A stretch of 64,000 bases of DNA from Planctomycetota bacterium (GTDB lineage Bacteria > Planctomycetota > GCA-2746535), in assembly GCA_002746535.1 (NCBI GenBank), contig NVWA01000027.1, positions 1 through 64,000 on the forward strand. The letters are read 5' to 3'. Of the stretch, positions 7,875-18,047 are shown in pieces. The notes under the pieces are model-generated. The model searched no databases and was not told the origin of the DNA. It was given only the letters and a program-made list of their open reading frames with translations. Positions within the stretch are counted from its first letter, which is position 1. Every line of letters starts with the position of its first letter. A program made the position numbers and the translations under genes.

Positions 7875-10568
7875 TTATAATAGTTTCATTCTTTTTCTTA
7901 ATTGCCATTCGGTACCAAGAATCACAGTTGCAAGTAACATAATCCAGAAACTATGCCACAATTCTATTTCGTTAATTTTTTCAAGTGACTCATTAATAAC
8001 TGGAACCTTTTCTAGAATATCATTTGCATTGACAAGTGGTTTATATATATCAGAAAACTTTTTTAGTGATTCTTCATTTAGTGGTAATTTCACATATTCA
8101 CTGGTTGGTAAATCTTTGACCTCAAATGAACATAACGAACCTAGATTTTTATCTGAGAATTCAATTATATTTGGTTGCAGAGTGTATTTACCTTCAGGTA
8201 AATTTTTAATAAAACCTCTATATTCACCAGATATCAAGTCATCTTCATCAAGTTGAATGTTTTTCACAATTTCGCCTTTACTATTTTTCACAAATAAGGA
8301 AGCGGTTGCTTTTGTTAATGGTTTTTGTTTGTCGGTGATAAGCTTGGCTTTAATGTTAATTGTTTCATCGGGGGAATAGAGACCTTTTTCTGTCATCAAT
8401 TTTACATTTTGATTATTGCCCCTAGTTCTACCAAGGGTTGCCCACAGTAAGATTTGTCCCCACAAACGATGATGATATTCCCAGCGAGCTTTATAACGCC
8501 AGCGCCAAAATTCATCAGAACCCATATATAATATTTTGCCTGCACCGGCAAAACTTTTAATCAACAAAGGGTGACGTGATCTCTTAGCATGTACAGAGGT
8601 TTCAGCTACTTCCGTACTTACACTATTTTTTTCAATCCAATTTAATTGCGGCAAACTCTTCCATAATTCACTCGTTTCTTCTTCGTTAATTCCAATTTTT
8701 GTAATCGAATCTAATCTACCTGAATCAGTTAGTTCAAGAAATATCCTTGAAGACTTCTTCATATCTTTATCTAACAATTGCTGTTTAATTGGAAAGATAT
8801 CACGTAATATTGTCGAATAATAGGATTTAGGCATATGATTTGAGCCACTCATTAATAATAGGGTACCCCCCTGTTCAGAAACAAACTCCTTAAGATTTAA
8901 TAATTGTTCTTGTGAGAAATGACGGGGATTAACATCACCTAAAATAATAATATGATATTTCTTGAAATCATCTTTGGTTTTGGGCAATGATTGCTTAATC
9001 TTTTTGCTAGCAGATCCTAAAAATATGGTTTTAAAATCCATTCTTCTATCGCGTTTTAACATCATATTGGCATATCGACTTTCCCATCGAGGGTATTCAT
9101 CAATTAATAATGTTTTGATGGGATCTTTCAAAATATGCACCGCATTTTCTTTATGATTGTTTTTAATCAGTTTTTCTTTTTTCGCTGATTTGACAGAAGT
9201 GATATATTTCTGCAATCCGCTTTTCTTTTCAATGAATGAAATGGTGAAAAAGGATCGTACTTTTTTTTCTGGTTTGAGTTTAATTTCTTTTAATAATTCA
9301 CCATCTTCTCTTTTGACCTGTACTGTAATAATCTGATCTTCAAAACCCTTTCTTAAAACAGAGCCACTTAATGAAATATTGTCATCGACAAATGAAGATA
9401 AGGGACCAGATATCTTTTCAAGAATTAGATCTTCTGGCTGCTCAACTCTACCAACACCAATATTATAAAGCGGAACCTTTATTTCTTTTACCATTTCACG
9501 AACTTCATCAAGAGTTCTACCAGAGTTTAAGTTTCCATCAGAAATTAGTATAATACTACTAACAGGACTACCTTCATATTGCCTTAACACATTTCTTACG
9601 ACAGATCCTAATCTAGTTGTGGTTAAATTAGCTTTCAAACTGTTGACCTGATTTCTATTGATTAACAACCCATCTTCTTTCAAAGAGTATATTTTCACAT
9701 TACCCTTTTCATTTAATGTATTTAGAAATTCTGGATTATTTTTAAAATATAATTTAAGTAGTTCCAATCTTTGTTTTTCTTTTAAACTTTTTACGATTTT
9801 GAGATACGGTCCATTCTTAGCTTGAATTAAAAACTCATCGTATTTATCTTGAATATCCTTTAAATTTTTTGATAGCTCTTCACATATTTGTATTAAGGAA
9901 TCCTGTTTCTTCACAAAAGAATTTACTTTTGATTGTTTAAATAATTCCTTTAGTTGAATTTCTGTCTCTTTGAAGTTGTTGGCTATTAAGCTAATCGATT
10001 TTTTCCCTTTAACGTTGTTAATAAAACCATACATGAAGAGATCACTTTTGAGGTTTGCATTTTTATGTTTTTCAAATTCTAGAAATTGATTCTTTAAGTC
10101 AGTCTTAATAATTTCAAGAGAATCAATTTTATTACCATTCGGTTTTTCAGGATTAATTACACCCATTGACTCTTTTATACTTTTAATTTTTTCACTTGTA
10201 TTTTTGATTCCTGAAATTACGGATTTAAAAGGATCGATTATTTCTTCTAGTTTTAATAATTTTAATGCAAGTGCTAGATTTAAAAATTCGCGGCCTTTGT
10301 AAGAATCAAAAATGCTCATTGATCCAGAGTCATCAATGATAATGGGAATGATACCTTTATAAGGAACTTCCTCTTTTTTAGTGATGACTGGTTGAAGAAG
10401 AATGCTAAAAAATAGTGCAATGGCGATTATCCTCAAAGCTGGCAAAAGATAAGACCATGGTTTAGATAGTCGTTCTTTTTTATAAAGAAATATAGTTACG
10501 CCAACCGTACCTATAAACATTAAAATAAGGATTAATATTGATGGCATCGTAGCTTGAAAAGAGATCAT
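7875..10568 (-). CDS. Membrane vWA protein with GATase1-like domain (897 aa)
   Basis: Two N-terminal membrane segments (about residues 8-29 and 40-62) are followed by a vWA MIDAS motif, DDSGSMS, at 79-85. The second half of the vWA fold (TTTRLGS, then ILISDGNLNSGRT) appears only at about 310-350, so some 180 helical residues are inserted in the domain. A class I glutamine-amidotransferase-like segment at about 535-585 (HIIILGDVNPRHF, GGTLLLMSGS) lacks an obvious catalytic Cys and is probably structural. An Ig-like C-terminal region ends in a last membrane helix at about 870-888. The start overlaps the upstream stop as ATGA, implying translational coupling. It probably forms a metal-dependent adhesion or assembly complex with its vWA neighbour. 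Confidence 0.85.
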   Translation of the reverse strand: MISFQATMPSILILILMFIGTVGVTIFLYKKERLSKPWSYLLPALRIIAIALFFSILLQPVITKKEEVPYKGIIPIIIDDSGSMSIFDSYKGREFLNLALALKLLKLEEIIDPFKSVISGIKNTSEKIKSIKESMGVINPEKPNGNKIDSLEIIKTDLKNQFLEFEKHKNANLKSDLFMYGFINNVKGKKSISLIANNFKETEIQLKELFKQSKVNSFVKKQDSLIQICEELSKNLKDIQDKYDEFLIQAKNGPYLKIVKSLKEKQRLELLKLYFKNNPEFLNTLNEKGNVKIYSLKEDGLLINRNQVNSLKANLTTTRLGSVVRNVLRQYEGSPVSSIILISDGNLNSGRTLDEVREMVKEIKVPLYNIGVGRVEQPEDLILEKISGPLSSFVDDNISLSGSVLRKGFEDQIITVQVKREDGELLKEIKLKPEKKVRSFFTISFIEKKSGLQKYITSVKSAKKEKLIKNNHKENAVHILKDPIKTLLIDEYPRWESRYANMMLKRDRRMDFKTIFLGSASKKIKQSLPKTKDDFKKYHIIILGDVNPRHFSQEQLLNLKEFVSEQGGTLLLMSGSNHMPKSYYSTILRDIFPIKQQLLDKDMKKSSRIFLELTDSGRLDSITKIGINEEETSELWKSLPQLNWIEKNSVSTEVAETSVHAKRSRHPLLIKSFAGAGKILYMGSDEFWRWRYKARWEYHHRLWGQILLWATLGRTRGNNQNVKLMTEKGLYSPDETINIKAKLITDKQKPLTKATASLFVKNSKGEIVKNIQLDEDDLISGEYRGFIKNLPEGKYTLQPNIIEFSDKNLGSLCSFEVKDLPTSEYVKLPLNEESLKKFSDIYKPLVNANDILEKVPVINESLEKINEIELWHSFWIMLLATVILGTEWQLRKRMKLL

Positions 10569-12697
10569 TTATTAAACCTTCCACTAAGATATAATTCGAT
10601 CAGTAGCAATATCAAAAGTAAATATATAAAATACTGCCAAACTTCTTTGGCGCCGCTTTCTTCTAAATTATATTGTGATAATTCAGTATAAGTTTTCACA
10701 AAATTGAATTTTACAGGGAGTTTTATTTTATTTTTTTCTTCAAGGGCTTTTAGATTGCCTTCGCTTTCAGGGTATTGAACCGAATAATATTTTTTTTCTT
10801 TTTCACTTTTAACAACTGTATATAGACCGGCATTATTTGTTTCTTTATAGATACTGCTGATGAACCCTCGCGTAAAGCGTGAAGTTAATTTGTTTATTTT
10901 CCCGTTTGGTTCAATCATATTGATCAAATTCACATCACTGGCTTTCTTTGTAGAAACTATCGGCAACTGAACTATTAAAGGTTCCCCTAAAGAAACATTT
11001 AAGGGAGGTTTCACAGTACCACATAAGTAGATACATACATTTTGAACTAAAGGCAAAAAATGAGGCGTGATTGGATAATTTGACCATTTGATATCGGGGC
11101 TAACAGATAGCATCATGATACGGCCATCTCCAAATGTTTTATATAAAAGCATGGGATCATTTTTAATTCTAGCTAGAGTATATGATTCTTTATGGGTAGA
11201 AACCTGCCAGTATGTATTGATCTTAACCTCATCTATTTGTTTTCCTTCTTCAAGATTATAGATTTCTAAAATAAACCTACCCAAGCCAGGGTTAAAAAAT
11301 GGACTCACCAATTTACGATTACGTTCTATTTTCTTCTTTATCAAACCTGGTAATAATCCTTGGCCATTCTTATAAACTTTTTGATACGCTTCAGGGGTCG
11401 TTTTATCGCCTAAAAATATAAATAACCCGCCGCCTTTTTTGACGTAGTTTTCTAAAGTAAAAATTGAGTATTGACTGAAGCTTGGCACATTTGCTAAAAT
11501 AATTGCTTTATAAGAGCTCAAACTATCGAGTGTTAAATTCTCTAATTCATAATAAGGTTTTTTATCCACTTTAAATAATTGTTTATTTTCAAGTTGGCTA
11601 GCGGCCTCTAATGCCATAGATAAAAGACCCCCGTCAGATTTAAGGGGGTTTTCATCAGAAGTTCCTTCTAAAATTAAAACGGGTAATCTTTCAATTACTT
11701 CAAAGCTAAATTCTCTTTGATTATCAAAAGGTAATTCATCTGCTTCTAATTCTGCTTTTATGTGGTGCGAACCAGCTTTTTCAATTTGAACATCAAAAAC
11801 AAAACTGTTTGTTCCATTTTTTAATTCAACATCTCTTTCGGTATATATTTCTCCATCTAAATAAAAATTCAAATGTGATTTAATATCTTTATCGCCGATA
11901 TGTTCAATCTCTACGACAAATTTATTTTGACGATAAATATCAATAACAGGAGATCTAGTCGAAATACTTTTTATCCATTGATTATCTGTTTTTTCATCCT
12001 CATCTAAATTTAAAGAATAAAGCAATGGTTTGATTTTTAATAGTTCATAATGTTGCTTGATTTTATCCCATAATAATTTTTGATTAATCTTCCAATTAGT
12101 TTCTTGTTCATCACTAATAACAACAATTCTTCGTCGCGGTGCCTTTGACTTTTCTAAAAGAAAGAAGGCTTCTTCTAAACTCTTAATTATATTAAAATCA
12201 CCTGAGCCCACTTTAATGGCATTTATTTTTTCGCTTAAAAAACCTTTATCAAAAGAGGGCTTAGAAAACAAAGGATTTGGACGACTACCACCTAGCACAA
12301 TGTATAAGCTGTCGCCTTCCTTCATATCACGAATATATTTTTTGGAAATTTCTTTTGCTTTATTATAGTTGGCATTACTTTTCTTTTGCATCGAATAAGA
12401 ATGATCAACGATTAAGACCGTGCAAACAGGTTGGTCATCTTCACCAGCAAATTGTCCTTGAATAATTGGTCTAGCTAATCCAATAGCAAAAAATATTAAT
12501 ACGGCCATACGTAGCAACATAAGTATGATCTGCTGTAATTTTATGCTGCGAGCTCTAATTTTTACCGCTTTTTGCAAAAACATCATCGCACCCCATTTTT
12601 CAACTTTGTATTTTGATTTATTCAAAATATGAATAATGAGAGGTATTAACGCTAATGAAATACCTAGTAAAAATAAAGGAGAAAGAAACAAAAACAT
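10565..12697 (-). CDS. BatA-like vWA membrane protein (710 aa)
   Basis: The N-terminus is a typical BatA/aerotolerance-regulator N-terminal domain: membrane helix at 3-24, linker with KVEKWGAMMFLQKAV, second helix at about 57-78. A vWA domain follows with an intact MIDAS DxSxS (DHSYS, residues 98-102) and the acidic ISDEQ. A GATase1-like segment lies around residue 395-430 (YKAIILANVPSFSQ, GGGLFIFLGDKT). A final membrane helix at about 686-706 places both ends in the membrane. The start codon shares a base with the upstream stop (TAATG). Partner genes are DUF58 and MoxR, which in many bacteria act with vWA proteins as an AAA+ chaperone system for envelope proteins. Confidence 0.88.
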   Translation of the reverse strand: MFLFLSPLFLLGISLALIPLIIHILNKSKYKVEKWGAMMFLQKAVKIRARSIKLQQIILMLLRMAVLIFFAIGLARPIIQGQFAGEDDQPVCTVLIVDHSYSMQKKSNANYNKAKEISKKYIRDMKEGDSLYIVLGGSRPNPLFSKPSFDKGFLSEKINAIKVGSGDFNIIKSLEEAFFLLEKSKAPRRRIVVISDEQETNWKINQKLLWDKIKQHYELLKIKPLLYSLNLDEDEKTDNQWIKSISTRSPVIDIYRQNKFVVEIEHIGDKDIKSHLNFYLDGEIYTERDVELKNGTNSFVFDVQIEKAGSHHIKAELEADELPFDNQREFSFEVIERLPVLILEGTSDENPLKSDGGLLSMALEAASQLENKQLFKVDKKPYYELENLTLDSLSSYKAIILANVPSFSQYSIFTLENYVKKGGGLFIFLGDKTTPEAYQKVYKNGQGLLPGLIKKKIERNRKLVSPFFNPGLGRFILEIYNLEEGKQIDEVKINTYWQVSTHKESYTLARIKNDPMLLYKTFGDGRIMMLSVSPDIKWSNYPITPHFLPLVQNVCIYLCGTVKPPLNVSLGEPLIVQLPIVSTKKASDVNLINMIEPNGKINKLTSRFTRGFISSIYKETNNAGLYTVVKSEKEKKYYSVQYPESEGNLKALEEKNKIKLPVKFNFVKTYTELSQYNLEESGAKEVWQYFIYLLLILLLIELYLSGRFNK

Positions 12698-13578
12698 TAT
12701 TTTTTTAATCTCCCTGCTAAATAAGAGGCTACTGTTCTTTCAAAAGGGTCATCAGTAAATAATTGTTGAAAATCAATTCGTAAGTTAAAACATACTTTTT
12801 TTAAATTGGCTTTATGCTTATTAAATTCTTCCAAATATGCTTTTTTAATTCTTACAGGATCGGTCATTTGAATTTCATCACCTTCTAAAGATTCAAATTG
12901 TGTTAAATCGTTAAAAGGAAATTCGGTTTCTTTTCTATCTAATATCTGATATAAAATTACTTCATGTTTTTTATGAGCAAAATGATTTAAAGCTTTTTTC
13001 AATGATTCTGTATCATCAAAGAAATCACTAATAATTACGATCAATGCTCTTCTTTTTATTTTTCCTGCTAAGGCATGTAACACATTGGCAAGGCCAGTAT
13101 CTTGACCTGGGCTAATATCATTTAAAACTTCCATCATATTACGTAAATGTTTGGCAGATGAACGAGGGCTCATAAAGTTCTGAATCTTGGTATCGCAAGT
13201 CACCATGCCGACTGAATCTTGTTGGCTCAACATTAAATAAGAAAATACACCCAACAGATATTTACCATAATCTAGCTTTGAATGTTTTTGTGAGGTATAA
13301 CCCATGGATCCGGAAGTATCTAAAATTAAATAAGCTCTTAGAGACGTGTCTTCTTCGTATTGTTTGATGTAATATCGATCAGATTTTGCTAAAAGCTTCC
13401 AATCAAGGTGTTTTAAATCGTCGCCAAATACATATGGGCGGTGCTGTTCAAACTCAATGGCAAATCCTTTATAAGGAGACTTGTGTAAACCGGTTTTAAA
13501 CCCTTCTACAACTGAGTGAGCCAACAACTCTAAACGTTTAAAACTTGCATATCTCTTAGGATTTAATAATTCATTCAT
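12697..13578 (-). CDS. DUF58 protein (vWA-like, MoxR partner)
   Basis: A 293-residue cytoplasmic protein of the DUF58 family. The signature block FGDDLKHLDWKLLAKSDR begins near residue 52 and leads into a vWA-like fold with LILDTSGSMGY (MIDAS DxSxS at about 87-91) and IVIISDFFDD. DUF58 proteins are almost always encoded beside MoxR ATPases, as here (gap of 19 bp), and are thought to act with them in metal insertion or complex assembly. No membrane segment or signal peptide is seen. The length is ordinary for the family. Confidence 0.92.
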   Translation of the reverse strand: MNELLNPKRYASFKRLELLAHSVVEGFKTGLHKSPYKGFAIEFEQHRPYVFGDDLKHLDWKLLAKSDRYYIKQYEEDTSLRAYLILDTSGSMGYTSQKHSKLDYGKYLLGVFSYLMLSQQDSVGMVTCDTKIQNFMSPRSSAKHLRNMMEVLNDISPGQDTGLANVLHALAGKIKRRALIVIISDFFDDTESLKKALNHFAHKKHEVILYQILDRKETEFPFNDLTQFESLEGDEIQMTDPVRIKKAYLEEFNKHKANLKKVCFNLRIDFQQLFTDDPFERTVASYLAGRLKK

Positions 13579-13597
13579 GATCTACATTCCTAATAAA

Positions 13598-14602
13598 TTA
13601 AACAGTGACATTACCTGGTTTTTCTACTTTTTCTAAAATCTTTTTAATAATATCATTTGTAGTAACGCCTTCAGATTCAGCATTAAAATTTGTTGCTAGT
13701 CTGTGTCTTAAAACAGGTAATGCCAGAAATTCGACGTCTTCACATGTCGCATAAAACCTACCTTCCATTAAAGCTCTTGCCTTAGCACCTAATATTAGAT
13801 TTTGCCCAGCTCGTGGACCGGCACCTACTTCTAACCATTCTTTTACAAAGTCGAAAGAGTCCGCATTTTTTGGTCTTGTTTTACGAACAATGTCTAAAGC
13901 ATATTTAAAAACATGATCACCAACAGGAACTTTTTTGACGGTATCTTGTAGTTCAATAATATCTGCTGCCGTTAATACTTCTTTGATATCATGGTTCATT
14001 TTCACTGTCGTTCTTTTTAATACTTCCAATTCGTCTTCTTCATCAGGATAATCGACAAAAATACTCAACATGAATCGATCCAACTGAGCTTCTGGTAAAG
14101 GATATGTCCCCTCCTGCTCTAGTGGATTTTGTGTGGCTAATACAAAAAATGGTGGTTCTAATTGATATGTTTTTCTACCAGCAGTAACTTGTTTTTCTTG
14201 CATTGCTTCCAATAGAGCCGCTTGGGTTTTTGGGGGCGTTCTATTAATTTCATCGGCGAGTACCATATTAGAAAAAATTGGTCCTTGGGTAAAATGAAGT
14301 TCGCGAGCGCCGGTTTCTGGGTTTTCTTGCATGATATCTGTGCCGGTTATATCTGAAGGCATTAAATCAGGAGTAAATTGAATTCTCTTAAAAGATAAAT
14401 TCAATACTTTCGCAAGAGTTGAGACCAACAATGTTTTTGCTAATCCAGGCACACCCACCATAAAACAATGGCTTCCTGAAAATAGAGAAATCAAAAGTTG
14501 GTCGATAACTTCACCTTGACCAACAATGACTTTCCCAACTTCTTTTCTTAATTCATTCGCTGCTTTTGCTAATTTATCTGCAGCATCAATATCTTCACTC
14601 AT
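13598..14602 (-). CDS. moxR: MoxR-family AAA+ ATPase
   Basis: A AAA_3-type ATPase of 334 residues. The Walker A loop reads GVPGLAKT, and Walker B plus its extension reads [20 protein letters not shown]. Sensor regions follow ([25 protein letters not shown]). The family drives assembly or activation of vWA-protein complexes. I chose the ATG at 14602 because it has a strong Shine-Dalgarno sequence (AAAGGAG) and overlaps the end of the upstream FecR gene by only 8 bp. An ATG 14 codons earlier lies deeper in that gene with no better SD. Confidence 0.95.
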   Translation of the reverse strand: MSEDIDAADKLAKAANELRKEVGKVIVGQGEVIDQLLISLFSGSHCFMVGVPGLAKTLLVSTLAKVLNLSFKRIQFTPDLMPSDITGTDIMQENPETGARELHFTQGPIFSNMVLADEINRTPPKTQAALLEAMQEKQVTAGRKTYQLEPPFFVLATQNPLEQEGTYPLPEAQLDRFMLSIFVDYPDEEDELEVLKRTTVKMNHDIKEVLTAADIIELQDTVKKVPVGDHVFKYALDIVRKTRPKNADSFDFVKEWLEVGAGPRAGQNLILGAKARALMEGRFYATCEDVEFLALPVLRHRLATNFNAESEGVTTNDIIKKILEKVEKPGNVTV

Positions 14603-15602
14603 TTGACTCTCCTTTATCCAAGGTTTTATTTTTTTTAGTTTCAATTTGACCTTCTGAATTAACTATAAATGAACTACCAAAACTTACATTTACAGGATCT
14701 GATGTTTCTTTTTGATAAAAGCTACCTTCATTTCTATTGAACTCTATCATTGTTGCATTTGGGTTTACTGTAATACGACCATCACCATCTCTTATTAAAA
14801 CTTTGCCTTGTGGTGTCGAAATAATAAAAGGTCCTGATTGAACAGAAATCTTAAATTCAATTCCACCACGCTCAATATCTATGCGATGTCTTGCATCCTT
14901 CAATATTTTATTAATTAGTTTTTCTGTAAGGTCCGTATGCAATTGACTATTTTCTGCCATGGAAATAATTGCACCATCATTGTATATTAATTCAACTGAG
15001 GTTCTTTTTGAAGTCGTTATTTGGTCTTTTCCATAAAAATATTTTTGACCGTAGCCATCTTTTAGTTCACCATCATGCAAGATTTGAAATCCCCTAGATA
15101 TATAATTAAGTCTTCCTAATGGCTTGGCCGTGAAAACAAAAGATGATAAAACTGAAATCAAGGCGACACTTACAATAATAATTCCCACAATTGTAAAAAC
15201 TTTTAGACTAAAGGGTTTATTCAACTCTTTACCTCTTTTTTGGGAGGAATTATTATCTGCTAGATTAACATTCCATGCATTATCTCTTTGATTAGAATCC
15301 GAAGATTTTAGTTCATTTAATTTCTCTTGAATTTCATTAGCATTTTTTGATTCAAATTTTTGTAAAAATTCTTCATCAGTTTTCTCTGCATGATATCTTT
15401 CCCAAAAGCTTTTTAAAAATGTTTCAGAATTAGAAGAACTCAATGCTTGGGATACGAAGCCTCTAATTGCAAGCTCTGACATAATTAATTTTGATATCTT
15501 ATCTTTTAGTTTAATGGCATTAGCAAGTTTAGTCGCATTATCAAAGGTGATCACACCGTCTTGATATTCATCTAATAATAATTGCATTTCATTTTCATTC
15601 AT
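14595..15602 (-). CDS. FecR-domain membrane regulator
   Basis: A 335-residue single-span membrane protein. Residues 1-70 form a helical domain ([23 protein letters not shown]) like the cytoplasmic anti-sigma-like part of planctomycetal FecR proteins. A membrane helix lies at about 133-157. The periplasmic part carries a FecR domain with [30 protein letters not shown] and [12 protein letters not shown]. It probably controls an extracytoplasmic-function sigma factor; one is encoded 425 bp upstream. Its stop overlaps the moxR start, so it is likely co-transcribed with, and may report to, the MoxR-vWA envelope operon. Confidence 0.85.
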   Translation of the reverse strand: MNENEMQLLLDEYQDGVITFDNATKLANAIKLKDKISKLIMSELAIRGFVSQALSSSNSETFLKSFWERYHAEKTDEEFLQKFESKNANEIQEKLNELKSSDSNQRDNAWNVNLADNNSSQKRGKELNKPFSLKVFTIVGIIIVSVALISVLSSFVFTAKPLGRLNYISRGFQILHDGELKDGYGQKYFYGKDQITTSKRTSVELIYNDGAIISMAENSQLHTDLTEKLINKILKDARHRIDIERGGIEFKISVQSGPFIISTPQGKVLIRDGDGRITVNPNATMIEFNRNEGSFYQKETSDPVNVSFGSSFIVNSEGQIETKKNKTLDKGESNE

Positions 15603-16027
15603 AATTACTACTTATTCCTATTTCACGTAATGACCGATAAAATCGGTAGAGGAAGTTAAAATCTGTTACAAATTTTTGATACCAAAAATAAACGCAAAAT
15701 ACTTGATCCATGTATATTGAAATAGATTAATTAATTTTGAATATTTTAATTGGTAGGAGCGTCAAAAATCGTTTCAAGTACTAAGAACAGATTGACCGAC
15801 TTAAATTGACATTTTAATTTAAACGCCAATGAGTAGAGATGAATTAAGTACGTTAATCATCTCACCTAATAACTATTACTGAAAAGAAATATGGATCTAA
15901 CGGTTTTTATTTAAAAAGAATTAAAATTATTATTTCAATATGTAAAGTATTTATAGCCTTCAAGTTAATTTGAGAATGAGATAAGTGCTCAATGGAAATT
16001 CATACTTAGATTAAAATCGATTTATTA
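15603..16027. other. 425-bp intergenic region between ECF sigma and FecR genes
   Basis: This is the longest gap of the left half and contains no credible reading frame. A weak promoter-like pair for the FecR-MoxR operon is visible on the minus strand (TTGACG near 15760-15765 and TATTCA near 15738-15743, 16-bp spacer). The leader contains a small perfect hairpin, listed separately. No tRNA-like or terminator-like structure was recognised. Confidence 0.4.
15633..15647 (-). promoter_or_regulatory. Leader hairpin upstream of FecR gene
   Basis: A perfect 6-bp inverted repeat, ACCGAT-AAA-ATCGGT, sits 31-45 nt before the FecR start codon. It could be an mRNA leader hairpin or a small operator half-site pair. 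There is no T-run after it, so it is not a terminator. Confidence 0.35.
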
Positions 16028-16603
16028 TTAATTAGGATTAGGTAACTTAGCTTCCATGCATTTTTTTAATTTTTCTCTTATGCGCATTAATTTCATGGAA
16101 ATGGATGTTTCAGATTGATTAGCGACATCTGCTAATTGTTTGACTGAGATTCTTTCGAAATACCTAGCAATGATTAAGTCTTTTTGAGGACCTTTTAAAT
16201 CACTAATACAATTTCTCAATAATAAAATTTTATCCTCTTTTATTTCATTATCCTCAGGTGATTCTGAAATATACTCCAGAATTGCCTCATCAACAATGGA
16301 TAAATTTAACGATCTCTTTTTTTTGGAGCTATGATAAAAATCAATAATGTTATTGTGCAATATTCTTCGAATCCACGGATTAAATTCGCGCGCTAAATCA
16401 AATTTCTCCAGATTTTTTAAAGCATCTAAGAATGAATCTTGCACCAAATCTAAAATATCTTCAGAAGAATAAACATAACGAGCTGCATAGGCACGTAATT
16501 TACCTTGATATTCTTTTACCAAAACACCAAAGGCATTTTGTTCCCCTTGCAGAGTTAATTCTAATAATTCTTTTTCAGATTTATTCTGATAATCATTATT
16601 CAA
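16028..16603 (-). CDS. ECF-type sigma-70 family RNA polymerase sigma factor
   Basis: A 191-residue protein with sigma region 2 at about residues 20-95 (ALVKEYQG-like FGVLVKEYQGKLRAYA, DLVQDSFLDALKNLEKFD, NPWIRRILHNNIIDFY). Region 4 is at about 130-185 (LIIARYFERISVKQLADVANQSETSISMKL, a helix-turn-helix). Regions 1 and 3 are absent, as is usual for extracytoplasmic-function factors. It follows tsaE by about 55 bp and precedes the FecR regulator. It probably directs transcription of the FecR-MoxR-vWA genes or of an unlinked envelope regulon; its target promoter cannot be read with certainty here. Confidence 0.9.
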   Translation of the reverse strand: MNNDYQNKSEKELLELTLQGEQNAFGVLVKEYQGKLRAYAARYVYSSEDILDLVQDSFLDALKNLEKFDLAREFNPWIRRILHNNIIDFYHSSKKKRSLNLSIVDEAILEYISESPEDNEIKEDKILLLRNCISDLKGPQKDLIIARYFERISVKQLADVANQSETSISMKLMRIREKLKKCMEAKLPNPN

Positions 16604-16658
16604 TTTATTACTCTTACAAATGGTTATGAATAAATAATCTAAATTATGTGTTCAATTA

Positions 16659-17132
16659 TTAAAACTTTAAAGATTGAATATTTTTAGAATTACTAAATAC
16701 AGCTATTTCTCTTTTAGATTCTGAAAGATATTTAAGTTCGACAAATATTGTTTTTTCGGGCATGTCATCAATAAATTTATCGGCCCATTCAATAATTAGA
16801 ATACCTTCTTCGGCCATTTCAAATAAATCCAAATTAAATAGATCTTCAGAAGTTTCCATGCGATAAACATCGGCATGATAGACCGTCATTTTACCTGAAT
16901 ATCTTTGCATGATAACAAACGTTGGACTATTCACTTTTTCATTTGATGAAACGCCAACACCTCTAGCGATCCCTCTTGTTATACAAGTTTTCCCTGCTCC
17001 TAATTCACCCATCAGGGCTACTACTTGTCCAGGTTTGAGCAAATGGCCAATTTTTTCACCAATTAATTCTGTTTCTTCCATTTCATCAGTTACAGAAGAT
17101 CCAATAAAATTAGTTTTAAAATTTGTGTTCAA
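16659..17132 (-). CDS. tsaE: tRNA threonylcarbamoyladenosine biosynthesis ATPase TsaE
   Basis: TsaE is the ATPase of the TsaB-TsaD-TsaE complex that makes the t6A37 modification of ANN-decoding tRNAs. The protein has the usual length (157 residues), the Walker A loop [17 protein letters not shown], a threonine-rich switch segment ([11 protein letters not shown]) and the conserved HADVYR and IIEWADKF motifs. The reading frame opens at a TTG (17132) inside the end of thiL with no strong SD. An ATG 17 codons later would also leave the ATPase core intact, so the exact start is uncertain. Confidence 0.93.
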
Positions 17133-18042
17133 ATGATTTCATTTCTAATTTAATTTTTTCACCAGATTTTAATTCTAATGAATTATCTGGTCCTGCGGTA
17201 ATATTCCCAATACAATATAACTTATCATTGAAAGGCCAATTATTGATTAATTCTTCCGATTTATTATTTGGTACTGTAAAAATAATTTCAAAATCTTCTC
17301 CATCAGTGAAAGCACCTTCAAGAGGGGTTTTATTAAATTGTTTCAAATCTTTTATCAATTTAGCTGCATCATCATGAATTGGTATATTATTCTCAATTAA
17401 AGTAACAAAACATTTACTGTTTTCACATATATGCCCAAGGTCTCCTAGCAAACCATCACTAACATCAATGGCAGCATTAATGCCAAATGAAGATAACCAT
17501 TGCATCTCTTTTAGTCTTGGATTTACTTTATAATGACGGCTTAAAAGACTGCCACCCAATTTCCCTGTTACATATATATCATCACCTACTTGAGCACCAT
17601 CTCTTAATATTGGTTTATTATCTACATAACCTGTGATGGCTAAATTCAGAAAAATGGGGCCACTACTCTTTGATGTATCTCCACCAATAATTTTCAAATC
17701 ATATTTAGTGCAACAATCAGCAATTCCATCAATCATTGAATTTAGGGCTGATAAATTAATTTTATCGGGAATAGCAAAACTTAATAAGCCAGTACTTGGG
17801 AAACCTCCCATGGCAGCGATATCACTTAAGTTTACTCCAACTAGTTTCCAACCAATATCATAAGCATTCTCATCAAAATTTTCAAAATGAATGCCTTCGA
17901 CTAAACAATCGGTTGAGTGCAATTGTTGTTTATGAGTATTTTTAGTGATGGCGCAATCATCACCTATCCCAATAAAATCAGGATCAGAATAATTAAATTT
18001 AAGTTTTAAATTCTCAATAAAAGAGAACTCATTAATAGGCAT
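17116..18042 (-). CDS. thiL: Thiamine-monophosphate kinase
   Basis: ThiL phosphorylates thiamine monophosphate to the cofactor thiamine diphosphate. It belongs to the PurM/SelD-like ATP-binding superfamily. The 308-residue protein shows [10 protein letters not shown] (metal and substrate binding), [33 protein letters not shown] and the C-terminal [12 protein letters not shown]. Length and motif order are normal. It overlaps the tsaE start by 17 bp and lies 5 bp after ftsY, so it is clearly part of one transcript. Confidence 0.96.
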
Positions 18043-18047
18043 AATAT

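Noticed and set aside
14603-14644. Upstream ATG for moxR (14 extra codons)
   Set aside because: It lies within the FecR coding end, adds a non-homologous leader and has a worse ribosome-binding site than the ATG at 14602.
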